64,000 bases of DNA from Candidatus Heimdallarchaeota archaeon (GTDB taxonomy: Archaea > Asgardarchaeota > Heimdallarchaeia > Heimdallarchaeales > Heimdallarchaeaceae), in the NCBI GenBank assembly GCA_019057815.1, contig JAHLWR010000011.1, forward strand, positions 1 to 64,000, in the 5' to 3' direction. Position numbers and translations under genes: made by a program. Shown here in pieces: positions 25,511 to 34,087 of this stretch; position 1 is the first letter of the stretch, and every line of letters starts with the position of its first letter. The notes beneath the pieces are model-generated. The model was not told the DNA's origin and searched no databases. It saw nothing but the letters and a program-made list of their open reading frames with translations.

Positions 25511-27590
25511 TGGAACAAAGGAAATGCTTCAGTGGTACTTCCATAAACAAAGGTCTTAGTGTAAATGAAGTGTATTCATCTCTACTTACACCTTCTTCTC
25601 TAAATATTCTATCAATTAGAGCAGTGCAAGTTTTAGCTCCGCAAGCTCCCATCCCTGCTCTGGTTAGTGCTTTGATTTCATTAGCATCCCTAACTCCTTC
25701 CTTAATTAGTACTCTAATTTCTTTAGCAGTTACTCTTTCACATCGACAGATTATTGCTTCATCAGGAATAACTCCTTCATAGAGCTCAATAGGTGTAATT
25801 TTTTCTGTTTGCTCTTTTTTGAAAGATATAGCTTCTGTAGCTATTTCTTTTGGAAGTTGAATAGTTACCAATTGTGTTTTTGGGAAATTTCCAAGTATTC
25901 GAGTCCTCACAACCTTATACGTTCCTAGATCATTTTCTTCTTTATCAACTACTAATATTTCTTCTCCTTCTTCCACTCTTTGCTCAAAAATTTCAGTGGG
26001 AATAGTAACTTTTGGATTATTTGAATCTTCTCTATAATCGACTAAAGTAATAGCTAAACCTGGGCATATTGCAACACATTTAGCGCAACCTATACATTCT
26101 ACTGCATCTTGTTTATGATATTCTGGTAACCCAAGTAATCCTCCTTTAGGAATTACTATTAGATCATTAGGACACACAGAAATACATGGGTTACAAGGTA
26201 TCTCTTGATTACAATGAATTACTGGGTAAATTTCTTCAAAAACGTGGGGTTTTTCTCTCTTAATCACTAGACCAGGTTTGCTTTTGAGGACATTGGATTT
26301 TTCTATCCATTCAACTGGAACTGTTTCTTCTGTTAGTCCTAAAGATATGGCTATTTCCATTCCTCTTATTTTTCCGCTAAACATAGCTGATGAAGCTTCT
26401 GCTATTTCATGTGCGTCACCAGCTGCCCACACTTCCATTTCAGATTCTTTCGCTTTAATATAGAATTCATCCACAGGATCTAGTCCTATAGCTATCAAAA
26501 TTGTATCTACTTTGAAAGTGCGTTCAGTTCCTTTGATAAGTTTGAAATTTTCATCTATTTTCCCAATAGTAACAGAATCAACATGATCTCCCCCATGAGC
26601 AGCAACAATTGTGTGACTTGTATATATTGGAACGCCAAGTCGCCTTAGTTTATCTTCATGAACTTTATATGCTCCACATTTAGGTAAAGCTTCAACCAAA
26701 CCTATTACCTCAATCCCAGCTTGTATCGCATGATAACCAGCGATAATACCTACATTTCCCCCACCAACTATGAAAATCTTGTCACTAGATTTAATCAAAT
26801 CTCTATTCACAAGAGTTTGAAACGCTCCAGCTCCATATACTCCAGGCAGAGTATTTCCTGGAAAAGCTAACATTTTCTCCCTTGCACCGGTAGCAACGAG
26901 TAATTTTTTCGGTTTAATTAAAACATACTTCTCTTCTTTCAGAACACCAACATACTTGTCAGAAAAGACCGAAATAGCTGGACTAGAAAGCCATACTTCA
27001 ATATTTGGTTTTAAATTTATTTGTTTTTCTAAAAGAGCAGCTATTTCAATCCCTCTAGTACCAGCAAACGAATCTTTCACAGAACCAAAGAACTTGTGAG
27101 TTTGTAGGAGGAGCTTACCACCTAGTCTATCTTTATCATCAATAAGTAAAACTTTAGCACCGTAGTCAGCTAAGGTCAAAGCTGCTTGCAATCCAGATGG
27201 TCCAGCACCTATAATTAACACATCGACTTTGATTTCAGGGGTTTTGATTACTTTAATTATTTTATTATCTTCAGGTAAACTTGGAGCTCCAACCAACGGT
27301 TCTACTATCATCCCCCTCTCTACTGATGTCATACAAGATTTAACTGCTATACCATTCACTAACACTGTACATTGAGCACATTGCCCATTAGCACAAAATA
27401 TACCTTGAGGGCTATTATCTCTTTGGTGATAAGAGAAAATCTCTATACCGTTAGCTATTAATGCTGAAGAAAGCATCTCACCCCTTTTAGCTTCATACTT
27501 TTTGCCTTCAAAATAGAAATGGATTATCTCAGATACAACATTTTCTAGTATTGGATGATTTATTATTCTTTTTTGTTCGTTAAAACTCAT
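25494..27590 (-). CDS. Multi-cofactor NAD(P)/FAD Fe-S oxidoreductase subunit (sarcosine oxidase alpha/HcnAB-like fusion)
   Basis: A 698-residue fusion. Residues 15-95 are a 2Fe-2S domain (GIFCANGQCAQCTVLVNG). Residues 105-430 are a two-dinucleotide-fold flavoprotein (VLIIGAGPSGLQAAL, FIVGGGNVGIIAG, EVWAAGDAHEIAE). Two 4Fe-4S motifs follow (CNPCISVCP and CIGCAKCVAICP), and the C-terminus is a BFD-like 2Fe-2S domain (IICRCERVTA, then MGACGAKTC). In other organisms these are separate genes, for example HcnA and HcnB with a ferredoxin. The overlap with the DAO subunit gene indicates one enzyme complex oxidising an imino or methylated amino acid. Confidence 0.88.
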   Translation of the reverse strand: MSFNEQKRIINHPILENVVSEIIHFYFEGKKYEAKRGEMLSSALIANGIEIFSYHQRDNSPQGIFCANGQCAQCTVLVNGIAVKSCMTSVERGMIVEPLVGAPSLPEDNKIIKVIKTPEIKVDVLIIGAGPSGLQAALTLADYGAKVLLIDDKDRLGGKLLLQTHKFFGSVKDSFAGTRGIEIAALLEKQINLKPNIEVWLSSPAISVFSDKYVGVLKEEKYVLIKPKKLLVATGAREKMLAFPGNTLPGVYGAGAFQTLVNRDLIKSSDKIFIVGGGNVGIIAGYHAIQAGIEVIGLVEALPKCGAYKVHEDKLRRLGVPIYTSHTIVAAHGGDHVDSVTIGKIDENFKLIKGTERTFKVDTILIAIGLDPVDEFYIKAKESEMEVWAAGDAHEIAEASSAMFSGKIRGMEIAISLGLTEETVPVEWIEKSNVLKSKPGLVIKREKPHVFEEIYPVIHCNQEIPCNPCISVCPNDLIVIPKGGLLGLPEYHKQDAVECIGCAKCVAICPGLAITLVDYREDSNNPKVTIPTEIFEQRVEEGEEILVVDKEENDLGTYKVVRTRILGNFPKTQLVTIQLPKEIATEAISFKKEQTEKITPIELYEGVIPDEAIICRCERVTAKEIRVLIKEGVRDANEIKALTRAGMGACGAKTCTALIDRIFREEGVSRDEYTSFTLRPLFMEVPLKHFLCSNEEDE

Positions 27591-27683
27591 ACTCTCACCG
27601 AGATTTCAGAAGATAATCAACATCTCTTGTGTAAATGAGTTACTATTAAAATTTTACTTTAACCTTTTTGAAAGAAGAAGGTT

Positions 27684-30644
27684 TTAAAAGAATTCTTGCT
27701 TCTTTCGTACAGTCCATTTGTATGTTTCTAAAGCTATTATTGGGAAAATTATAACTATAATAAGAATCAACCAATCAATAATACCCAGAGGTAGAAGTTC
27801 CAAATTTACACTTAAAGTATTAGTAAGTAAGTGTTGGAGAGGAGTGATATACATTACAATTAGAAAACCCAGAGGAACAACAATAACAAAGAAAATTACC
27901 AACCAATTGAAATCCTCTTTTAAGGATTTAAAGAGTGACTTGTTAAATCTACGAAAACTTAAAACCATAAAGCTCTCTGTGAAAATCAAAATAGTAAGAA
28001 ACATCGTGCGTGCTTTAGCATGATTCAAAGTCTTAGAATCAAGAATATTCCCACTATCAAGTTGAAGGGTAGGTGCAATGCCACTCAAATTGTAATCCGA
28101 TACTTTGATAACACCATTAATAGCCAATAAGTAAATCAAACCAGCACTAAAAGCTAAAGAAAGAGCGACAACAATAAGAGCACCAATATAGCGCCTATTG
28201 AATATCTCTTCGTTATCCCTGGGAGGACAATCCATTATCTCATCAGCTATCTTATCAAACACTATTGCCATCGGCGGTAAAGCATGAGCTGTTGTAAAGA
28301 TTATAACTCTCTGGAAATTATTCAATAATGCGAAATTGAGTATAAATGAGCCTGTAAAGTAGATTATTGCTTCTGCTATATTTAGAGTAATAAAGAAAAA
28401 TATCATTAACCTAATTTTTTCAAAGAGTCCTCTTCCTTCCCTAATCCCTCTAATTGTGCTACCAAAACTATCGTCGGATATAACTACATCACTGGCTTGC
28501 TTAGCTACATCAGTACCAGTTATTCCCATTGCAATACCTACATCGGAAATAGCAAGGGCAAGAGCATCATTCACACCATCACCAGTCATAGCAATAATCT
28601 TATCTTGAGCTTGATATTTTTCAATGATTACTTGTTTATGTTGAGGAGATACTCTTGCAAAAACTCTTGCATTATAGAAATCTTCATCGTTTATTTTTTC
28701 TATTTGGCTTCCTTCTATAGCTCCTTCTTTTCCTTTGATTATATCTATGTTTGTAGCAATTGCCTTTGCAGTTAGTACAGAATCTCCTGTAATCATTATT
28801 GGTGTTACACCAGCTTTATAACATTCTCCTACTGATTCTTTTGTTCCGTAACGTGGAGGATCGAGCATGCACACAAAACCATTATAGACAAGCTCTTTTT
28901 CAATTTCGTTTCTCTTCATCTCTTTCACTGAAGAATCATCTATATTCTTATGCGCTAACGAAATCACACGATAACCCATTCCTGCAAATGCATTTATGTA
29001 ATCTAAAACTTTTTTCTTCGCATTCTCTGAAAACTCCCGATTAGACACACCTATATGTGTACATAAAGGTAGAACTGTTTCAGAAGCCCCCTTACAGAAT
29101 AAAACATTTTGATTTTTATTTTTTTTAAAAAGACAGCTCATTCTTTTTATTGTTGAGTCAAAGGGATATTCAATTAATGGTTTGTATTGTTCTTTTTTCT
29201 CATTCTCATTCAAACCAGATTTATTAAATAACGCTAAAAAAGCACCATCAGTAGGATCACCAGTAGTTCTCCAAGAAACTTGGTGGAAGGGTTCAAAGAC
29301 TTCTTCCACAATTAAATGAGCGTCATTATTAAGCAATCCACCTATCAAAAGATTTTCTAGATTCGAATCAGCATAAAAAGGGGTGATAGAATCAGGAATA
29401 TAATCAATATTTACTGTTAGAGAAGGTTCTGGGTCTATAGGAAAGATTGATCCTTTGTTGCTATATCCTAAACCACTAACACCAAATAATTCTTCAGTAT
29501 CCCATATACGCTGAATAGTCTGTTGATTAGAAGTAATAGTTCCAGTTTTATCTGTACAAAGTATTGAGCAGCGTCCTAGAGTTTCAATCGCTGATAAATT
29601 GCGTATGATTATCCTCTCTTTTGCCATTGATAGTACTCCAGTCAGCAGAATTATTGTAGTAAGTAGAGGGATAGTTATTGGCATTATTGCCATACTAGTA
29701 GTTATGCTTATTACTATATCATTTAGAACTAGATCGGTATTAGTAATCGTCCCTTGTGTTGCATGTATAATTATTTTATAAGTCACTGAGAGTATTAAAT
29801 AGATTATTACTGTTATACCCAACCATTTTGCTAACCTATTGACTTTGTTTCTAATAGGAATATCACTAGATCCTATAACTTCCAATTCAGAAGATAATTT
29901 ACCTAATTCTGTTGATAGACCTGTATTTACTACGATAGCTAGAGCTTTTCCTGATTCAAGAAAAGTACCGAGATATAACATGTTAACTCGATCTGAAATT
30001 AAAGTGTCCTCTTCTAAAACAGCGCCTGGTTTCGATGTTTTTTCTACAGCTAAACTTTCTCCCGTTAATGATGATTCATTAACTAAGCAGTTGTAAGCTT
30101 CTACTATTCTTGAATCAGCTGGAACTCTGTCTCCAGCATCTAATTGAATTATATCTCCAGGGACTAGATAATCAGCTTTTATCGTTTCAACCATACCCTC
30201 GCGTATAAGAGTAGATGTTGGAGCGGATAATTTGTGTAGAGCATCAAGTTTAAACGTTGCTCTTACTTGTTGAACAACTGCAAAGGCAATATTGAAAACA
30301 ATAATACCAATCCACAGTGCTAGCTGAGACCAAGTAGATGGCACCCAGAAAGCTAGTATGAATAATATTATCGAAACTATAAGATAGATATTTATTAACC
30401 AATTGAAAAGTGGAGAAAAATAAATTTCCCAGATGTTTCCTTTAACTGGTGGAATATTATTTTCTCCATAAAGGTTTAATCTTCGCTCGACCTCATATTT
30501 TGACAAACCCAATTTCAAATCAGTTGCAAGTTCATCACATACTTCATCAAGCGTCTTTCTATGTGCTGGAAAGATTTTCTGTTGTTTCCTAATTTTTGCT
30601 TCCTTTCTTCCCATAGCACTCATCCTCAATAAGAATAATAACAA
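27684..30644 (-). CDS. P-type ATPase with altered ion-site motifs
   Basis: A P2-like cation pump plan: N-terminal cation-ATPase segment, TGES (about 194-197), phosphorylation motif DKTGT with Asp near 365, nucleotide-domain GDPTDGAFL, and hinge TGDGVNDA. About ten membrane helices are present. The membrane helix 4 motif, PEGL in Ca pumps, reads MPITIPLL. The helix 6 motif, usually TDGLPA, reads TAHALPPMA, with the usual Asp missing. Helix 5 keeps LNIAEAIIYF. The ion is therefore uncertain (proton, divalent cation or other). The first ten residues are hydrophobic and an internal ATG (MGRKEAK) may be the true start. It is upstream of, and divergent from, the nucleotidyltransferase gene. Confidence 0.87.
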   Translation of the reverse strand: MLLFLLRMSAMGRKEAKIRKQQKIFPAHRKTLDEVCDELATDLKLGLSKYEVERRLNLYGENNIPPVKGNIWEIYFSPLFNWLINIYLIVSIILFILAFWVPSTWSQLALWIGIIVFNIAFAVVQQVRATFKLDALHKLSAPTSTLIREGMVETIKADYLVPGDIIQLDAGDRVPADSRIVEAYNCLVNESSLTGESLAVEKTSKPGAVLEEDTLISDRVNMLYLGTFLESGKALAIVVNTGLSTELGKLSSELEVIGSSDIPIRNKVNRLAKWLGITVIIYLILSVTYKIIIHATQGTITNTDLVLNDIVISITTSMAIMPITIPLLTTIILLTGVLSMAKERIIIRNLSAIETLGRCSILCTDKTGTITSNQQTIQRIWDTEELFGVSGLGYSNKGSIFPIDPEPSLTVNIDYIPDSITPFYADSNLENLLIGGLLNNDAHLIVEEVFEPFHQVSWRTTGDPTDGAFLALFNKSGLNENEKKEQYKPLIEYPFDSTIKRMSCLFKKNKNQNVLFCKGASETVLPLCTHIGVSNREFSENAKKKVLDYINAFAGMGYRVISLAHKNIDDSSVKEMKRNEIEKELVYNGFVCMLDPPRYGTKESVGECYKAGVTPIMITGDSVLTAKAIATNIDIIKGKEGAIEGSQIEKINDEDFYNARVFARVSPQHKQVIIEKYQAQDKIIAMTGDGVNDALALAISDVGIAMGITGTDVAKQASDVVISDDSFGSTIRGIREGRGLFEKIRLMIFFFITLNIAEAIIYFTGSFILNFALLNNFQRVIIFTTAHALPPMAIVFDKIADEIMDCPPRDNEEIFNRRYIGALIVVALSLAFSAGLIYLLAINGVIKVSDYNLSGIAPTLQLDSGNILDSKTLNHAKARTMFLTILIFTESFMVLSFRRFNKSLFKSLKEDFNWLVIFFVIVVPLGFLIVMYITPLQHLLTNTLSVNLELLPLGIIDWLILIIVIIFPIIALETYKWTVRKKQEFF

Positions 30645-30812
30645 ATAAGTGTGAGTTCATATTAAATTTATCTGTTTAAAAAGCGCTATTAATGTTATTT
30701 TTATTTTTTTCAGAACCAATTTAGTAAAAGAAGACAAATAGCAAAATTCAAAAAAGAAAGGAAGGTTTAAAATTCGTAAGAAGAATTTATTTACAAGAAA
30801 ACAGTTAAACGA

Positions 30813-31565
30813 GTGATAAAAATGTTCACAAGAGATGAGTACAAAGATTTAGCCGATGCTTTGACAAAGGATGTTAAGTCCAAATTAAGCGCAGAAGTAA
30901 AGAGTTTACTACTTGTAGGTAGTGTTGCAGCAAATGAACATATCAGTGGAGAATCGGATTGTGATTTCCTATTTATTTTAAACAAAAAAGTGACAAAAGG
31001 GGAAAAATACCTAAAAACACTTACAAAAATTGGTGAGATTGCAGCAAAATACTTAGAAGACCCTCTATACTCTTCATTAATTGACATTGAAATCATAGGA
31101 GAAGATGATTTTCCATCAGTTAATAAGAAATCTCTTTATTCGTGGACAAAAGCTTCAATGGTGAAAAATGGAAAAGCACTCATTGGGGATAATCCCTTGG
31201 AGAAATTGAAGATTGATAATGATAAGCTTAAAGCTGATGCTATTTGCATGGCAAGGGAATTTTACGAGCAAATGAAGGATTTAGTTCTCTATCCTCCAAC
31301 TGATGAGTACAGAGGACTTTATATGGTAGTAGATGCAGTTCTTGGTTGTGCATGTGCTTATCTTTATTTCAATGGTGAAACCAACTTTTATAGAAGCAAT
31401 GCTGTAATGGTTTTTGAAGAGAAATACAAAGACAAGTTAAATATTGAGGCACTCCAAATCAGCCAAAGATTAAGATTAGCAGCAAAAACTGTTGACACAA
31501 AAGACTTCATTCCTAAATCTTTAGAATTTTGCAGAAATGTAATAACTGAACTGATTAATAACTGA
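30813..31565 (+). CDS. Nucleotidyltransferase-domain protein
   Basis: A polymerase-beta-type nucleotidyltransferase domain occupies residues 1-110, with LLVGSVAANEHISGESDCDFLFIL carrying the GSxA and SDxD metal motif. The C-terminal 130 residues are helical (REFYEQMKDLVLY, then LDVVLGCACAYLYF-like helices), resembling the HEPN-like or substrate-binding helices that accompany such transferases. It may nucleotidylate a protein or small molecule. The RecA-like gene follows 9 bases downstream, probably in one operon. An ATG four codons in (30822) is an alternative start. Confidence 0.8.
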   Translation: MIKMFTRDEYKDLADALTKDVKSKLSAEVKSLLLVGSVAANEHISGESDCDFLFILNKKVTKGEKYLKTLTKIGEIAAKYLEDPLYSSLIDIEIIGEDDFPSVNKKSLYSWTKASMVKNGKALIGDNPLEKLKIDNDKLKADAICMAREFYEQMKDLVLYPPTDEYRGLYMVVDAVLGCACAYLYFNGETNFYRSNAVMVFEEKYKDKLNIEALQISQRLRLAAKTVDTKDFIPKSLEFCRNVITELINN

Positions 31566-31574
31566 GGTTAAATC

Positions 31575-32231
31575 GTGTCTGTTAAAACAGGGATTGATAT
31601 TCTCGTTGAAGAAGTTGAAGGTTCTTTAATACTATTGATTGGAGAATCAGGTACAGCAAAAGAAGAACTTACATACAGATTCATAGAAGATGGTTTTGAA
31701 AAAGATGAAACAATTCTTATAGTTGTCTTTTCTCAATCTTCCACAGATTACATAAAAATACTTCAAGAAAAGATTCCAAAAACTGAAGAGTATCTAAAAA
31801 ATGAAAAGATAAATTTCATAGATGTTCATTCATTTCGCTCTTTACCAAAAGAAAAACCTCCTAATACGGTTCTTCTAGATAATGCAAATGACCTCTTAGC
31901 GTTGTCAGTAAATATCAATGATTTTTCACTGAAATATGAAAAACTTCGAATTGTTTTTGACCAATTCTCACTTCTGATGTTATATAACTCTCCAATTCAA
32001 GTACTAAATTTCATTCAAACTTTAGCTGCAAGAATTAGACAAAGGAATCAAGTAGCTATGATTGTACTTGATTTAGGCGTTATTGATAATCAAGTAGAGA
32101 GAACACTTCACACGATAGTTGATATAGTTGCTGAAACAAAAAGATCTGATGAACTTACGGAAGTTAATCAGCTAGTAAGAATAAAATTTGCTAAAAGCAA
32201 ATATGAACCTCGTTGGGTCCAAGTAGTATAA
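31575..32231 (+). CDS. KaiC/RecA-fold protein with degenerate P-loop
   Basis: The 218-residue protein shows a RecA-like order of strands: GSLILLIGESGTAKEELTYRF (P-loop position, with GTAKEE in place of GxGKT), ETILIVVFSQSS, NTVLLDNAND as the Walker B position, and NQVAMIVLDLG. The catalytic Lys position is shifted or lost, so ATP binding is uncertain. Related small KaiC-like proteins often regulate archaeal motility or transcription. The start is GTG with GGTTAAATC before it, directly after the nucleotidyltransferase gene. Confidence 0.7.
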   Translation: MSVKTGIDILVEEVEGSLILLIGESGTAKEELTYRFIEDGFEKDETILIVVFSQSSTDYIKILQEKIPKTEEYLKNEKINFIDVHSFRSLPKEKPPNTVLLDNANDLLALSVNINDFSLKYEKLRIVFDQFSLLMLYNSPIQVLNFIQTLAARIRQRNQVAMIVLDLGVIDNQVERTLHTIVDIVAETKRSDELTEVNQLVRIKFAKSKYEPRWVQVV

Positions 32232-32404
32232 ACTACCCCTACCTAAAGTAAAAGGGCTTCTGCTATGTTCATTAAATAATACTTAACATTTTAATCTTAG
32301 AAATGATTGAAACAGTTTCTGTTTTTTTAAGCTGTAAAGGTCGTTTTAAACAAACACTAAAATTTAAATTGTTAATAATTAGGAAAAGAAAAGGAATCTA
32401 CGAA

Positions 32405-33424
32405 TTACTTTTTCTGATTTCGGATAACTGTAATTCCCATAAAGGTTAAACACAAAATTGACACAACTATTGAGATGGAAACATCTTGAGGTGGATTAAT
32501 TGGATTTTGAAGCGAGTATATACAATATTCAATCATAGAAATATAATCTAATACTTCGAAAGTACTATATTTTCCGGGAATAGGGGACATATTTGCAATT
32601 TTTGCACCTGTTTCTCGAGCTATAACATTTACATGGTCTGAACTGTGTTGGGGACTAGAAATTATTAAACTACAGTTCTCGCTTTCCATAAGTTTAATGA
32701 CATTATCTATATGTGCTTGCCCTGGTTCTCCTCCATCGTGAGATTCTATTACAGCAATACGTTCGATACCTAGTAGATCAAAAAGATAATAGAATGCAGG
32801 ATGGTTGACCACAACTTTTAAACCTTGAAATATTGCAGTTTTATTAGCGTAAATATCATCCATGAGGGTATTAATTTTTTCTTCAAATGCATTATAATTC
32901 TCAATAAATGAATCGCTATTTAATGGATCAAGCTCTATGAGTTTATCTTTTGTAACATTACCCATCTTCATCGCAACATTTGGATTCATCCAAACATGGG
33001 GGTTAATAGAACCATCAAGCAATGAATCAGCATATCCATCATCAATATTTGTTAAGTTGACGATTTTATCAGCCAAATTTGGATAATCAGCCACTAAAGG
33101 AGCTAACCATGGTTCTGCACCTGAAATCCCCATTGAAAATATTACATCACATTCGATCATATGGTTAATTTGCATTTGTGTGGGACCATCGAATGAATGT
33201 ATATCTGTTGAACTATCAACGATTGATTCAATATCCACATTATCTCCAACAATTTGCATAGCAATATCATATGGAATTGCTATCGTAGTCATTATATCCA
33301 AGGAAGATGTTTCTTGTGTGATTAATTTCTTAATGGGTAGCGAAATAACGTTTTCATTAACTACCATAGGCAAAATAAAGAAGCTTGAGATAATAATCCA
33401 TAATATAACTAATCTTTTCTTCAA
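32405..33424 (-). CDS. Metal ABC transporter substrate-binding protein (ZnuA/TroA family), membrane-anchored
   Basis: A secreted zinc or manganese binding protein. Metal-ligand positions are seen in the DIHSFDGPT, NPHVWMNP and VVNHPAFYYL segments, with the last acidic/His region in SPQHSSDH. A signal peptide is at residues 1-30, and the C-terminus is a membrane helix followed by RNQKK, so the protein is tethered to the cell surface instead of being a lipoprotein. It is divergent from the DtxR-like regulator and the fused permease/ATPase, and together these make a complete uptake system. Confidence 0.88.
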   Translation of the reverse strand: MKKRLVILWIIISSFFILPMVVNENVISLPIKKLITQETSSLDIMTTIAIPYDIAMQIVGDNVDIESIVDSSTDIHSFDGPTQMQINHMIECDVIFSMGISGAEPWLAPLVADYPNLADKIVNLTNIDDGYADSLLDGSINPHVWMNPNVAMKMGNVTKDKLIELDPLNSDSFIENYNAFEEKINTLMDDIYANKTAIFQGLKVVVNHPAFYYLFDLLGIERIAVIESHDGGEPGQAHIDNVIKLMESENCSLIISSPQHSSDHVNVIARETGAKIANMSPIPGKYSTFEVLDYISMIEYCIYSLQNPINPPQDVSISIVVSILCLTFMGITVIRNQKK

Positions 33425-33500
33425 ACAAAGCTCACCTGTTAATGTTTTTCTTTTAGATAAAGCTGAATACTATCAGTATTTGAGTATAAATATATAAAGA

Positions 33501-33595
33501 TTACGTTATATCGTAATTTAATATATACTAAAAACTGTTTATTGATAGCAAAAAATGCGTCTTCAAACCGATTACTAAATTATTTTACGCCGTAA
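33501..33595. promoter_or_regulatory. Two TTACG/CGTAA inverted repeats between znuA-like and regulator genes
   Basis: The divergent intergenic region holds the arms TTACG (33501-33505) and CGTAA (33512-33516) with a 6-base spacer, and TTACG (33585-33589) and CGTAA (33591-33595) with a 1-base spacer. The same arm sequence near each of the two promoters suggests operators for the adjacent DtxR-like regulator. A TATA-like TATTTATAAG follows at about 33600-33610. Confidence 0.6.
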
Positions 33596-33639
33596 CATAA
33601 TATTTATAAGTATCATAAATATAAGTTCTTTGAATTCAA

Positions 33640-34065
33640 ATGGATTTACTAGAGCCAGGAACACTAGAATACAGTATTTTACAACAATTTCTTTTTCAAG
33701 AAGGAGGAATCAAACCTGGTAAAATTGCCAAACAGCTATGCAAAGAGCGAAGTACTATAAATAGTGCAATTGAACGAATGGGGAAGAAGGGCATTTTGAG
33801 GTGGGATAAATATAACGAGATTCGGCTTCTAAATAAAGGTAGAAATGAACTCAAGCACATCGAAACTCATCTTCATTTAATCGAGGTATTTCTAGTAGAC
33901 ACTTTGAGCATATCAACAAAGAAAGCATACAAAGAATCTCTTCGATTAGCTCCTCACTTTTCATGTGAATTAATCGAAAAAATATGTAACCAATATAATA
34001 AGCCAGAAGTATGTCCAAACAGAAGAATAATACCCCATCATCCTGCATGTCATTCGCATGATTGA
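33640..34065 (+). CDS. DtxR/MntR-family metal-dependent regulator
   Basis: A winged-helix domain at the N-terminus (residues 10-65, with GKIAKQLCKERSTINSAIERMGKKGIL) is followed by the family's dimer helices (HIETHLHLIEVFLVDTLSI and ESLRLAPHFSCELIEKI) and the typical CPNRRIIPHHP segment, with extra His residues at the end. The 141-residue length lacks the SH3-like third domain of DtxR, as in MntR. It probably represses the flanking metal-uptake genes when metal is plentiful. Possible operators are at 33501-33595. The spacer to the transporter gene is only about 22 bases. Confidence 0.85.
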   Translation: MDLLEPGTLEYSILQQFLFQEGGIKPGKIAKQLCKERSTINSAIERMGKKGILRWDKYNEIRLLNKGRNELKHIETHLHLIEVFLVDTLSISTKKAYKESLRLAPHFSCELIEKICNQYNKPEVCPNRRIIPHHPACHSHD

Positions 34066-34087
34066 GATTTAAAGGAGATGATTTAGA

